A stretch of DNA of 64,000 nucleotides, taken from NCBI GenBank assembly GCA_032622095.1, contig CP136065.1, positions 115,235,195 through 115,299,194 of the forward strand, written 5' to 3'. This document shows, piece after piece, positions 45,893-58,778 of the stretch. This stretch comes from Siphonodentalium dalli. Its lineage: Eukaryota > Mollusca > Scaphopoda > Gadilida > Siphonodentaliidae. Position 1 is the first letter of the stretch, and each line of letters opens with the position of its first letter. The position numbers and the translations under genes were made by a program. The notes beneath the pieces were generated by a model. It made no database searches. It was not told where the DNA came from and was given only the letters and a program-made list of their open reading frames with translations.

Positions 45893-47592
45893 TTCTGGAA
45901 TATCCATGGGGGGGGGGGGTCGGAAAACATTTCCAGGCACGTATATATATGATCATTTAAATTTTTCCGGCCTCGGACCACCCACCCACCCAATTTCTTC
46001 CGTTTCCGGCCTTTTTTTCCAGGCAATTTTGGACACCCACCCTTTTTTTTCCCCTTCAGGAATTTTTTTCCGGGCAGTTTTGGACACCCACCCCCTAAAT
46101 AGTTTATTGCGCGAGATTTTAATAGAACAGTGCATAATGAAGATAACGATACTATTTGAATTTATCATATAAGTGTCATTAATCAAGAAATGTGTCAACA
46201 TAATCACATTTCTAGGGATAGGCAGAGTGCCAAAATTTTTATTAAAGGTACTCAATCCGAACAGAGGGTCCCCATCTCAACAGATTCCAACAACAACAAT
46301 CCGATCAGAGAGTCCTATATTACTATTTCTTTGGCTTTGTGGGTAAAAAATATTTGACTCGAGTCGAGGAACCCATCAAACAAAGCTCAGAGTTATTAGA
46401 TATTGATTTTTGAAATTTGTTATTTACGCGAGATGAGTACTAATAATTGCCTTCAACTGCCGTAATCTGCTCGGGATGTGTACACCAAAATCTATTCAAA
46501 CAGACAAGGATGGATAACTCTAAAATCAAGTGGTAATAATAACGCAATTTTGACTGAGTTCTGGGCCAGAAAGTATTCCCGATAATGAAAAATAATAGAT
46601 TTCTAAAATCGATATCTAACAAATCTGAGCTTTGATGGGTGACTTCCTCGACTCGAATCAAATATGTTTAACCCCCGAAGCCATTGAAATAGTAATTGAG
46701 GGGAGTTTTATCGGATTGAGTACCTTTAACATTCATTTTCATAATATATAGTCACATGATCTAGTCACATAATCACATTTGAGTATTCTACAGACTACAT
46801 GGTACAACACATTTCACATTATTTGATATTTTGATATTTGCTATGTGATATATTGCTTGAACCAAATTGTTTATCAAAACATGTGGAAATACAACTGTTC
46901 ATCCCAGTTCATCCCAGTTTGAAGAATAATGCTCATACCAAACATAACCATGATATACCCGCATGACTCTTCTTGGGGCATCTCAGAAACCAGAACTGAG
47001 GAAACATGTTATAGCGTGTAATGACAGGCTGGTAGCCACTGCCTGAAGTAATAGGCTTCGTAATAATTGGGAATAACATATGGATGGATAGCCCAATCTC
47101 ACTTCTTTTTTTCTCACGATATGAGTGACGATAAAATCTTTGTTATACTGTGATTAACATTACAAGCTGATCCACATTAACTTGGACAACAATTTGAAAT
47201 TGTTTAAGCTGGCCCGGCTGGCCTTCAATTTATATGTTAAGATTTTATGTTTTACGTTGTCAACAGTCTATTTTATTCCATTATTTATTATATCTTTATT
47301 TCCATGTCACATATGGTCAAGTGTGCTTTCATTTTATTGCTTATTTTCAGCTGAGTTCTGCAGAGTTATTCTTATTTTGTTGTATCAGTAGATGGAATCC
47401 TGATTAAATTTTATTTTTCCAATAGCGCAGTTTCTTAATTGTTCTATCAAGTTGAATTTGGGTTATTGTTGGCCATTGTGCAACATGGAAAAAACTGCTT
47501 TTCGGACCCGAGAGACACCCACCCACCCCATTATACGTGCCTGGAATTTTTTTCCGACCTCCCCCCCCCCCCCCTGGAATATCTATTAAATT
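45893..47592. mobile_element. Possible element with GGTCGGAAA..CCAGGCACGTAT inverted ends
   Basis: 45893-45985 (a G-run, GGTCGGAAAACATTTCCAGG, CACGTATA, CACCCACCCACC) and 47500-47592 (reverse order, C-run) form an inverted pair about 1.6 kb apart. Exact termini and TSD could not be set because of the homopolymer runs. The TTAA element 46246-46725 lies inside. Confidence 0.45.
46246..46725. mobile_element. TTAA-target MITE, 480 bp, TIR AGGTACTCAATCCGA
   Basis: TTAA (46242-46245), AGGTACTCAATCCGA, and the inverse TCGGATTGAGTACCT then TTAA (46726-46729). The interior has further inverted blocks (GACTCGAGTCGAGGAACCCA and its imperfect inverse). A truncated relative sits in both B and B'. The AGG start with TTAA target differs from piggyBac CCC and recalls the Kolobok group. 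Confidence 0.82.
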
Positions 47593-47899
47593 TATTTTTA
47601 TTGGCATCCATGTCCTATTTTAGTCAGTTATATGGGCTAGTATAGAACGTGAGAGGATACTCCTTGCGTACAGTTTCTGACTGGAACCATTGAACATATT
47701 TCTTTTTTTGAAAATGAAACAAGTGTGTGTGTAATTTCTGTGACGATCTATTGATAATGGTACCGGTACATTTATCGATGGTTATTTTGCTCAATCGCTG
47801 TATAAAAATTATCGCATTCATTTTATGATCATATCATGGCATATTTGCTGTTACAAGAAAGTACTGTATAATTTTGTCAATCATCACTGAAATAATAAA

Positions 47900-48475
47900 A
47901 GGTCAGCCGACCACAGTGTCTCCCGACAACGTGGAAAGTCGATGCCGCTTTGTTAAAGAAATAAAAACAAATGTTGAAATGTTCTAAGTCGAAAGGGTTA
48001 ATAATTCCGTAAAAAAAAATTCCGTCATCTATATACATGTTGCACATCTCCAATATGTGGGTAACAATACTTTGAAGTTTCAAATAGCTACGATCAAAAC
48101 TGGAGGAGGAGTTGATTACACCAACTTGACCTGCATATTGATATGAACGACCCACAAAAAAACAGAATTTCCAATTAAACAATCCAAACTTGAGTTATCA
48201 TCCGGAAACCAAAGAAAAAAAAAAAAATTTGATTAATTCGAAAAGTCCATAACTCAGAAAAATAATCGGATCAAACTCAAATTCGAACTTGACCTGTATT
48301 TTTATATCAGTGACTCACAGAAAAAACGGAATTTTCAATTGAACTGTCCAAACTTGAGTGATCAAACTTGAGTTACTGGAGTTATAACTCCGGACGGACG
48401 GACGGACGGGACGGACGCTGATTACAATAGCCCCCCCCCCCCAAAATAAAATTTTAGGGGGACAATTAACAGCGT
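47900..48475. repeat. Dispersed element with (GGAC)n and C-rich tail
   Basis: The AAACTTGAGTTA-type block occurs at about 48187 and 48350, followed by CTGGAGTTATAACTCC, a (GGAC)n run at 48392-48417, GCTGATTACAATAG and a C-run with AAAATTTTAGGGGG. The 47900-48240 part looks like a diverged earlier copy. Ends not set. Confidence 0.5.
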
Positions 48476-48888
48476 CACCGAAATGACATATCGTCACCGA
48501 AATTACATCAGTGCTCTCTCCAAAACAACAATGTCTCAGTCTAGCTATATGCGCAGCGGGGCATTGACGAATGAATAAATAATATTACAATGGCAAAATA
48601 AACATTGCAAATGAAAATCCTTGTATTCGTTTTATACCAAAACACACAAAAATCTGAAGGGAGAAAATTTTAATGTCATTCCAGTGACGTTAGTAATATC
48701 GTCACTAAAATGACCGTCACCTAAAATGGCATTTCACAAAATGGGGTGATATTTCTATTGGATTTTCTTTTTTGTCAATCAAGATGCATACATATACGCA
48801 CAATCGATGATGTAGGTATATGGTATAATGGATAGACTAAGAAAATTGCATACATAGACAGAACACAACGCGCATCTTAATAGAGACC

Positions 48889-48971
48889 CTTTTATCGAAT
48901 GAGTTGCGGATGGCGCAAGGATATATTTCGCTAATATATCTTTGCGCCGTCCGCAACGAGTTCGATAAAAG
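48889..48971. repeat. 83 bp hairpin MITE
   Basis: CTTTTATCGA..GTTGCGGATGGCGCAA.. and inverse around a TTTCGCT-like loop. Stem ~38 bp with two mismatched spots. Confidence 0.88.
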
Positions 48972-49242
48972 ATTCGAGATTATGATGCAAGTTGTGTTCT
49001 GTATTTATTCTACACCGTTTAGTCAGATAAGTTCAATCCATGAATGTCAAAGAAAATGTCACCTGCATTGTTACTATAGCTACCTTTATTGTGATTTAAG
49101 TCTGACAAATAGCCAGTAATTATGTGGGGGGGGGGGGGTCACCTGAAGCGGATGATCGACGTAATGTACGTCATCTTTCTTGGCGACAACGCCAACAAGA
49201 ATAGTTCCGGCTTGTATTCCACTAGAGGTATACACTAAATAG

Positions 49243-49407
49243 ATAGAACCTCATGAGTGTCTGAATTTTGACGAAATTATCGCACGAGATTTGTTGGCGG
49301 AGCGATACCTCGAGTGCGGGACGCAGTCCCGCACGAGAGGTATCGCGTTCCGCCAACAAATCGAGTGCGATAATTTCGTCAAAATTCAGACACTCATGCG
49401 GTTCTAT
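49243..49407. repeat. 165 bp hairpin MITE
   Basis: Starts ATAGAACCTCATGAGTGTCT and ends with the inverse. Stem about 80 bp almost without loop (centre GGGACGCAGTCCC), with a few mismatches. TTTGTTGGCGGA in the stem is the most conserved part. Confidence 0.9.
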
Positions 49408-49979
49408 TTTTATTACATAGGCCTATCTACGTATTATAGTAAGTTGACTCACAGTCGTCAATCTCCGGTACAGAAATTGTGAATTTAATTGAGTTTTAAC
49501 GGCATTTTTGGGTTAACGCAACAATCAGACAGGGAGCCCTTCTATCCGCGAGTGAACTTGACCCATCTTGACCCGCGCAAAGGTGTTAATTGGGTTTTCC
49601 CAGATTTTCCAAAAATATAACACAATCAGCGAGCTGCGATTTCGGCAAGTGGGTTGTCGCCCTTGCGTTGAAAAGTTGAAAAAGTAAAAATAGTAACGGC
49701 GAAAGCCAGTCTAATTAACAACACTGAATGAAATAGTTCCGTCGACAGATTGCACTAGTGCGATTCTGAGAATTATCACACGCCTGGAACATCGTGCGAT
49801 CATGCGAATTACGTTGATAGATATGTAATAATATGTATTCAATGGCTGGGATTCCGTTGAATACATGTGACTCACGTCAATGGGTGTGGAATAAAATGAC
49901 GACCTCAAATCTGCGTCACCGAAATTACACCGATAGAAAGTACGTACGCTATTATTTTTATGCTCTTTTTATGTTTACC

Positions 49980-50366
49980 CGGCCATACCATAGTATGGTA
50001 AACAGTGTCGTTGTCCGGGTTGACCACTCGTCGTTAGTCCGTCCGTCCGTCTGTCTGTCTGTAGACACTTTGCGCATGGTGCGATAACTCAAATATGTTC
50101 TATCTGATCGGAACCAAATTTTGTATATGAATTTCTCAGCACAAAAGACAGATCGAGTTTGAATATAGGTTTGATCTGACTATTTAAAACTGAGTTATGG
50201 CCCTTTTCCGCAAAAATATTCACTCTTAAAAAACGTTAAGTTACACAAATTTGAAAAACTGACACCATTATAACTCTGCAAAGGGTACCCCGAGTCACAA
50301 CACCAAATTTGTTTAAATCGGTCCAAAATCTTGTGTTATGTATTGGTAAATTTGTTTGGAGCGACA
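49980..50366. repeat. Dispersed repeat with (GTCC)n/(GTCT)n
   Basis: GTTTACCCGG, GTCCGTCCGTCC then GTCTGTCTGTCT (about 50037-50062), then ATAACTC, GATCGGAACCAAATTTTGTA and GAGTTATGGCCC blocks. These blocks are common in animal dispersed repeats of this style. No termini found. Confidence 0.45.
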
Positions 50367-50370
50367 TTAA

Positions 50371-50963
50371 AGGGGTACTGTACGCCATTTTCAATAAATT
50401 TCCGGTGATAACAACGATCTATTATCGATAATATATAGAAACATAAGTAATTTGAGTCGAAGATGTATTTTATAAACGCTCAGGTTAATAGGCTATCTTA
50501 AAATTTTATAATTTAAAAGTTAATAATTTAATATAAATTGAATTTATGGCTGGAGCGATAAAATGGCGTAAATTAAAATACGAATTTCCTTGTACAAGAC
50601 GTAATCAATTTATAATTGAGGGATACTGGATTAGTAAACCCATTGCACACACGATCGTTTGAAACATTATGCTGATACGGGGAGAAAACTCAAGCCACTC
50701 ACTGACTAGTGACGATACAATAACATAAATGAGTACATGGGACTAGTATGCATATATAATATAACTTTTATTTGATACATATGGTTGAAAACTGTACAAA
50801 AATTACTCGACAACAACAATTTGTATTTTTGCATTCCGGTAAATTTGCCATCCGTAACACTACTTCGTACTCAACAGACTTTCAAATAATGGAATTTGTT
50901 TTACCTTATTCTCCGACTCAGAGACTATAGAAACCAACAACAACATTTGGGTACAGTATCCCT
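50371..50963. mobile_element. TTAA-target MITE, copy 1, 593 bp
   Basis: TTAA (50367-50370), AGGGGTACTGTAC, and the inverse GTACAGTATCCCT then TTAA (50964-50967). It is in the same orientation as, and clearly homologous to, 57400-57991 throughout. No coding capacity. Confidence 0.9.
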
Positions 50964-50967
50964 TTAA

Positions 50968-52620
50968 ATCCAATTCACCAATTCCATCCCATGCCTTTGG
51001 ACTACTTATCTATTGATAAGGCTATATTATTTTCTGCTCTCTCTTATACCAATGTGCAGATAATCTGATAAAGAAAGCTATGGTATCTAATTTAAAATAA
51101 AGATTCAACAATACACATCACATGATATTAACAGTAGACTTGGACATATGTGATGCTTGCACAGCTGAATATATCACTCTACAGATGGCCTGAGGTCATT
51201 AGAAATGTTATTGGTTTAATAGAGATGTCAGCTTTCAACATAAACAATTCCTGTGATTTGTTGACAGCTCTGCTATATAATTTATATTAATGGGTCAGCA
51301 GTGAGGTGGCTTATCTTACTCTATATTGTTGTTAGAATTTGATACATTATCATTGTAAACTTAAATTGGACTCTCTTAACCCAAGTATTCCATGTCCAGG
51401 TCACCTTTCACATATAACCCAAGGGTGTGGTGGTGCAGCATTACAGATCCTGTACCAGTGCATTATCTTATATAAATGCGGGTGACCCATCAATTCCAAT
51501 GATTTGTGTTATGTAGATTTGTCTGTAATAGTACATAACAGTATACTCTATAATTCAACACCAAAACTCTCATTTATGATTCAGATCATAGTAATTTACC
51601 ATCGCTAAGGGATGGGTTGACATCTTCCGATCGTGATCGGCCTCTCGTTATCTCAACTTGGCGGGTTGCATGGTGTGTCAATTGATTAAAATTTGAACTC
51701 CAATATGCATGACGAACTTCGGAAAACATCGATGTCTCCCATCTACGGCATCTGGTGGTCACACCGAAGATCCATACATGGAGTTTGGTGACGATCGGAT
51801 GAGAGATGTGACCATATGGTTTGCTAACACTTGGTTTGCATGCACTGAAGTATACTAAAGTATAGTATAATGGGCTCGCCGTATATATGGCACTAAACAC
51901 GAATATAATAAGAAAACAGACCACCAGAGAATATCTCTGACGCCACTCTATGCATGAGGCGAGTGCAAGATGTAGATAGTATATAAACTCATTATTCATA
52001 GTTGTGGCATTTTGTGGATTGTATACCCGTTCGAAACTGATCAGATTTATAGTTTATTAACTTGTCAGGCGCCGGGGTGGACCCCGAAGTGTTGGCCACA
52101 CATTCAAAGTAGACTGACGGCTGATTAATATAGGTCATATATATACCATTCATATACTCGATCACAAAATGCTCGCGAAATGTGTTCAAGACTGCACGCG
52201 AGCAACCACATATTAGCAATAGAAAAAGTGCGTCATCGACAACCAAATAACAAATTTGAAAATGCATGTGTGACAAACATTTTTAACAGTGTATCGAATC
52301 TGAAATAAATGTTATTATTGAATGTAATGCATATCACGAAGACTTGAGATATAACTTATTTGGCAAAATTGAGAAAGAGGATATACTCACAGTGAATTAA
52401 ATAATTTGAAAGACGCATGTAAATTTGCAATGATTATGAGAAATGATCATATTAAGTCCTACATATGTGTTATATGAATTTATGTATGTACATGTATTAT
52501 TCATTTGTATATTTCATACTAATCAGTTCATCAGTATCTTGCAATTGCCCACTGACGTGTTTGCAATATATCTTTGTGTATTTTAATTGTATCATGAGTA
52601 TATATATTGGGTTCCAGAGC
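50968..52620. other. Intronic sequence, mostly unassigned
   Basis: Contains the repeat copy at 51560-51680 and a reversed partial copy (51740-51825) of the GGCCGCC..GCCAT family. The frames at 51586-51999 and 51992-52276 (-) overlap these repeats and are not supported as genes. Confidence 0.5.
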
Positions 52621-52624
52621 ATAT

Positions 52625-55600
52625 GGGTGATTCTACGGTAACTGAGCAAAACACTGTCCAATGGGCAAAATTCACCACAAGACAAGCACTGCTCATCACG
52701 AGCAAGTAAAATGGCCAGCATTTTAAAACTGAGATTCCAGGCATAAATTAGATACCAAAATTAAATGATTACCATACTCCGGCATGGGTCGTAGGCATGA
52801 CGACAACCGACAAGATACCACGAAACTGCATGTCCCAGAGCAGACACGCCAAATTTCTCCGATTTTTCTTATGCACTGGTGAATTCAAAACCGAAATCCA
52901 CCTTCTGGTGTGGAATTTTGCAAGGAATCTAATGCCATTAGAGATACCAAAGAAGCATCCTACAAAAAGCTATTTATTTGTCACAAAAACGTTGTCCCGT
53001 GATCAAGAATCATTACACTAACGCGAGCCTAAAATGTGTTGCCACGTTTCCCTTTGGTGTCAGTTGTATATCACATCTGTCGCAACGTGAACGGAAACTT
53101 CCATGTTAACAATACAAAAATATGTTTCCTGAGTATTCGTGAAATTCTGAAGGAAATTAACATTTGAATCGCCGGATTTTGTATCGTATATTTATTCACC
53201 GTCATTACACTAACGCGGAACACTATAATACTATATGCATTGACTGAACATTAAACAGCTTTGATAAAAGCGTCTGAGGTAAGCGTGTTCATAAACTAGT
53301 TGATTGGTTTGGTTGTCGATATTCAAATTTTTTATCACATGATCAATGCGAAATCGTTATTACACTAACGCGTCATTACACTAACGCTGTTTGCGTTTAT
53401 GTAATGACGCTGCTTTGGTGTAATAACGTGTTTTCGTTATAGTCCAAGCTCATGGTGTAACAATTGTGCAAAATGTGATACAATCATGAAACTTGGTATA
53501 TATGTTCCTCGTGCACTACTCATCATTTTCAGATATGGAGGCAATGGCGGCAGGTCCTTCCTTAGCAACTGCTGCTATGCAACTGTCCAACTTCGAATAA
53601 AAGCACATATGACTAATATTATGGCATTTTTAACAAACTAAATTACGTCAGGTATCATTTTCATGGTGAAAACAATTACAATAGTTGTAGTCAGTGTGGA
53701 TCTGACAGGAAAATTACCATATTTCTTACCGACAAGCGTGATAACGGTTGCTAGGGACATACCCGAAATCGAAAAACGTACACATGACTGCTATTATGGC
53801 AATTTTAACAAACTAAACTGCACCATGTAGCATTTTGTCGATGGAAACAATTTTTTTTCTTTCCACAAACGCATCGTCAACATACTTTTCTCGGTCCATG
53901 ACGTAGATATATCATGTATACGGGTCTGGGTCCATAAATGTCCTACGTATATACACCTGCTCATTCTTGGGTACAATGTCATACCATACCTTTATCGACC
54001 TGTGTCCCATGACCTGCATATATGACCCTCGGTCCATGGCCAGCATGCAGCATGGTGGCATTGGTGCATGGAATATTCAAAGGGACCACCACCCATGATC
54101 TTGATATAGGGCATTGGTCCAATAGCTATATGTTTAGGTGGATACTTGGCATAACTATCCGATGTGTCCATAGCCTAAAGTACATATGGACATCCTATGA
54201 ATCCATGATATACTACAGACAATGTGCATGATATACATATAGGCAGCTGATGCCACGGCCTAACTATGGGCACCTGGTATTTACACCATGTAACAGCGCC
54301 ATGGTCCATCTGCGGTCAGAAAGAATTCGGGTTATTTGCTAATATACATAGTTCAAAGTTGTCATTTAAAATTCGAAAAAAGAGAAGAGTGTTGTTATTT
54401 TCATATAACACACATAATAATTCGATTGTATCTTCATAAGGTTTCTTGGACCAAAATATCCTGAGCTGTATCTGATTTCGCCCATCACTGTTTACGTGTG
54501 GAGAAGGCGAGCAAATGTTATGACAACCTATACCCTCGAAGATACATACATTTAACAATTTACTTGTGTTTGACGGGCATAAATGATGGGAAGGTTGGGG
54601 TGTCTCCGCGATTATGTATCTAGTTGATCCCTTTCATCACCAGATTTTTGTTGGAGAGGGGAGGGGTGGAAGGTCAAAGGATTTTTCAGCACTTTAAGGG
54701 AGAAGGCAATCCGCATAAAGTAACTCTCGCGAACACTCATAAGTTTAGAACGTGAAACCCTGGTCTCCTTTAAACTTCTATATTTTTCCTGAGTTATCAG
54801 GAGTTATAAACTCGAAGTTGACGCTTCATATAGGGTCTGTAATCGCTGTCAGAGCATTGACATTTACAACAAAAAATCCAGGGAAGGCCCACACCGGGCC
54901 CCTTATTTCGCACACCATGCACTGACTCAATTTGGCTTCATTGACATCTTTAATTGATTCCATTTTCAATGAACTATAGAAAATCGAAATTGACACTGAT
55001 GGGCTCCAGAATCATATAAAAGCAGTGAATTTTCACAAAGTTCCCCGATGGAGGCCACCCAGGAATTTAGCTTCTATATTGGCACCTTAAACTGATCGTT
55101 GTTTTTCTCAATTAGAGAATCGAAATTGAGGCCCAGAATCGCTCTCGGTTTACTGAGTATACACATATTTTCACAGGGACGCTGGGGGAGAGCACCGGAC
55201 CCAATCCGCAGAATGGGGCCACACGCACATCCTCTTACTCTACACTACGCGCATTCGGCATTAGATTCGTAACCGCCCACCATAAAAGCTGGCTACGGAA
55301 TAATCCAAAGCAAAGCCTTCTACTGATGGTAAATAGCGCCCACTGACCATCAGTAGACGGATTGGATTAGCTACGGGCTTGTTACACACCTGACAGCAAT
55401 ATACCTCTTTATTCATCATAATGTCCGCACTTACCATAAAAATAATGTCCGCACTTACCTCAAAACATATATCTATGGTTATAATAGGTATCGTATAATA
55501 TGTACATTCACCACTGGTGTCGCATGGTCATTTCACCAGCCATTTACTGTCCAACAGGAGGATATAACGTCATTACACTAACGGTGCGTCATTACACTAA

Positions 55601-56159
55601 CAAAATCGTCATTACACTAACGCTAAGGAATATCAGCTGAGTTATCCGAAATATATAACACAATGAATATCTCATTCCACCGATTTATTCTTCGTGGGTG
55701 TTTAATATAATATGAATCATTATTCCCCATGAAAGTGGTTACGTCCGAGAATATTCAAGAAGTGTTCCGACGAATGGGCGAAAAATTACACATGTTTGTG
55801 CCTCGAAAATTCAGATGAAGCTTTTATTTTCAGAACTAGAACCTCCCCGGCACTCCGAAAATTGCGAAGTACCAAGGAACGTGAATAACCATAATAAATG
55901 GCCATATCTTCGTAACTATACATGTGGTGCCTGCTTGAAATGATGATAAAGTGCGTTAGTGTAATGACGTTTCTGGTTTACACTAACGGTCTAAACCAGA
56001 CAAAATGAGAAAATAATCAGCAAATAATTTTTACCAACCACATTTCTCGAATATTTCTGACTAACTACACATAATGTGCCCTATCATACACCATAGAACG
56101 AAGTTTGTATTTCTGATGTACCGGGATACTCAAATTGCTCAGTTACCGTAGAATCACCC
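52625..56159. mobile_element. 3.5 kb TIR element with recurring CATTACACTAACG motif
   Basis: The TIR is GGGTGATTCTACGGTAACTG followed by AGCAA, with the inverse at 56135-56159. ATAT flanks both ends (52621-52624, 56160-56163), a possible 4 bp TSD. The motif CATTACACTAACG or its close variants occurs about nine times in two clusters near the ends (53011-53428 and 55571-55985), in both orientations. No transposase was recognised in the interior. Confidence 0.75.
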
Positions 56160-56369
56160 ATATATAACGGGTCGCCATGCGCATGGGATCACGCGTAACG
56201 TAGCCTTTACGTAGGTCAGTAAGTAGTGCTTTATTCTCTGCCATTGTTGATGGGACATGAGAAAATGTATATACACTAGATACAAATAATTATCCATTAT
56301 CATCATTTATACACGTGTGCGTGACCAAATACTGGATTTGCTCAAGAGACAATTTCCGTTAGCACACCG

Positions 56370-56705
56370 TGCAGTGCATGTCACATATCTCATCCGATCG
56401 TCGCCAAACTTCATATGGAACTTCGGGGTGACCTCTAGATGGGAGCCATATATTTGTTCTGAAATTCTTTAAAAACTTGGCCGCCAGCAGCCATATTGGA
56501 TTTAAAATTTGAATCCCATGGCACATCATGCAGCCCGCATTTATTGGAGAATCGTTTTGAAAATCTACAGGCATGTTTAGGGTCACCTCTAGCTGGGAGC
56601 TTTCGTATTTGAACAATTTTCGATTAAAAAATGGCAGCTGGCAGCCATCTTGAATTTTACTCTTTGCACGACTAAATCCTTTGGCACACCCTACAGTCTA
56701 GTACA
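56370..56705 (+). repeat. Dispersed repeat family with GGCCGCC..GCCAT blocks, copy 2
   Basis: Contains CATCCGATCGTCGCCAAACT, GGGGTGACCTCTAGATGGGA, then TTGGCCGCCAGCAGCCATAT and, ~140 bp later, a second GCAGCTGGCAGCCATCTTG block. It ends near TTTGGCACACCCTAC. The minus-strand frame at 56359-56616 runs through it and is not a gene. Confidence 0.65.
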
Positions 56706-57187
56706 TACCATACCATAAATGGGAGTAATTTCGCCACCCGAAGGTAACTTCGCCACTCAATGTTTCCCCGCGTTTTTTGCCTCTCGTGTCTTACTATAGA
56801 AGCCACGAAACTAGCGGGAAAGCATGTATACTTGAAAACATGCAGTTCCACCTCTAACTTGGTACAGCCACTATGTCAGTATTTCGACCTATGAAAACAG
56901 CGTGGCAAAGAATATTATAGACAGTTGGTGCATATATAGAGTCCTGAAAGTGGGAAGCGTCCACAAAGAACACTGGCGGACCCTATTATATTTGTAAACT
57001 TTGGAATGATTGTTTCATTTACGCCACAGGTGTAAGATGTTTTGGTAATTTTATTTACGCGTGGACCAATGGGCGAATGCATTATGGGTGATTAGGTATT
57101 TTGTACTTGAGTAAACCGTACCGATAGAGTCACGATAGTCCGACACAGATTAGCACATGTGTTTACGCCACCGGTGTAATTGGGTGA

Positions 57188-57305
57188 CATGTCTCTATTC
57201 CGAAGGTTCGCTATCCCGAAGGTCCACTATTCCGAAGGTTCTCTATTCTGAATATTTGCTATTTCGAAGGTTCACTATTCCGAAGGTTCTCTATTCCGAA
57301 GGTTT
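57188..57305 (+). repeat. 15 bp tandem repeat (CTATTCCGAAGGTTC), copy 1
   Basis: About eight units, some degenerate. The block and ~95 bp that follow are duplicated at 58255-58480. Confidence 0.88.
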
Positions 57306-57399
57306 TTGTTATTTTAAGGTTAATTCTATATTATAAAGTATTGAGAGGGTTCATTATCACGAAGATTCTTTTTATGAAGGAAATAACTTAAAACATTAA

Positions 57400-57991
57400 A
57401 GGGGTACTGTACGCCATTTTCAATAAATTCCCGATGATAACAACGATCTATTATCGATACTATATAGAAATATAAGTAATTTGAGTCGAAGATGTATTCT
57501 GTAAACGCTCAGGTTAATAGGCTATCTTAAAATTTAATAATTTAAAAGTTAATAATTTAATATAAATTGATTTTATGGCTCCAGCCATAAAATGGCGTCT
57601 CTTAAAATTCGAATTTCCGTGTACAAAACGTAATCAAATTATAATTGAGGGATACCGGATTAGGAAAACAATTGCACACACGATCGTTTGAAACATTATG
57701 CTTATACGGGGAGAAAATCCAAGCCATTCATTGACTAGTGACGGTACACTAACTTAAATGAGTATATGGGACTACTAACCATATAATATAATGTTTATTT
57801 GATTAATTTGGTTGAAAACTTTACAAAAATTACTCGACAACGACAATTTGTATTTTTGCATTCCGGTAAATTTGCCATCCGTAACAATACTTCGTACTCA
57901 ACAAACTTTCAAAAAATTGAAAAGTTGTTACATTATTCTCCGACTCGGCGATTATAGAAACCAACAACAACATCTTGGGTACAGTACCCCT
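57400..57991. mobile_element. TTAA-target MITE, copy 2, 592 bp, with empty site nearby
   Basis: TTAA (57396-57399), AGGGGTACTGTAC, inverse GTACAGTACCCCT, TTAA (57992-57995). The duplicated flank at 58380-58500 reads straight through as AAACATTAAATGTGATTTTG, with one TTAA and no element. This sets the ends exactly and shows insertion after the flank was duplicated. Confidence 0.95.
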
Positions 57992-58254
57992 TTAAATGTG
58001 ATTTTGTTTTGTTCTCGTGGGTTTTCTTGAGATTTAATGTCATTACGTGGGCCCATACCTTTGAATTCTTGGCATATAATATGAATGTTGCGGTATATAT
58101 GGACCCTCCTGCATTGGGACATGACACAGGTACAGTTGACTTAAGTTCTGTTCAGTGCGGGCTCCAATTTGGGATTCAATATTTTAAGGGCCAAACTTAG
58201 AAATGTATGGGCCCATACCTTTGAACTCTGGGCATATAATATGAATATTGGGGG

Positions 58255-58480
58255 GCATGTCTCTATTCCGAAGGTTCGCTATCCCGAAGGTCCACTATTC
58301 CGAATGTTTTCTGAATGTTCGCTATTATGAAGGTTCACTATTCCGAAGGTTCGCTATTCCGAAGGTTCTCTATTCCGAAGGTTTTTGTTATTTTAAGGTT
58401 AATTCTATATTCTAAAGTATTGAGAGGGTTCATTATCACGAACATTCTTTTTATGAAGGAAATAACTTAAAACATTAAAT
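58255..58480 (+). repeat. 15 bp tandem repeat and flank, copy 2 (empty site)
   Basis: Copy of 57180-57399 about 1.06 kb downstream, without the TTAA element. The unit CTATTCCGAAGGTTC recurs about seven times at 58264-58380. Confidence 0.88.
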
Positions 58481-58650
58481 GTGATTTTGTTTTCGCGGGT
58501 TTTCTTGAGTTTAACGCCAGCTAAAGGCGGATTATAACAGTGGGGCTATAACGCTTAATGAATAATGGAGGCTATAACAAACTGCGCAGCAGAATATCGC
58601 TGAATAGACGAGTATTAGATGAACCTAACTGTAATTGTGACTTTGTTTAA

Positions 58651-58778
58651 AGGCCCACTTAATTTTCGAGTCATCGATTTGTTTATAGTATATACGGTTT
58701 TAATAACAATTTATGCCATAAAATTTTAATAAAATACTATATATAATTCATCACCATTTGAAACGCAGAATACTACTA
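58651..58778. mobile_element. 5' part of a TTAA element, cut by a Helitron
   Basis: TTAA (58647-58650) then AGGCCCACTTAATTTTCGA, the same end as the complete element at 59715-60185. The interior also matches 30460-30560. The right part is not clear after the Helitron. Confidence 0.6.

Noticed and set aside
56359-56616. 85-codon minus-strand frame
   Set aside because: Runs through a dispersed repeat found in at least three other places; no domain.
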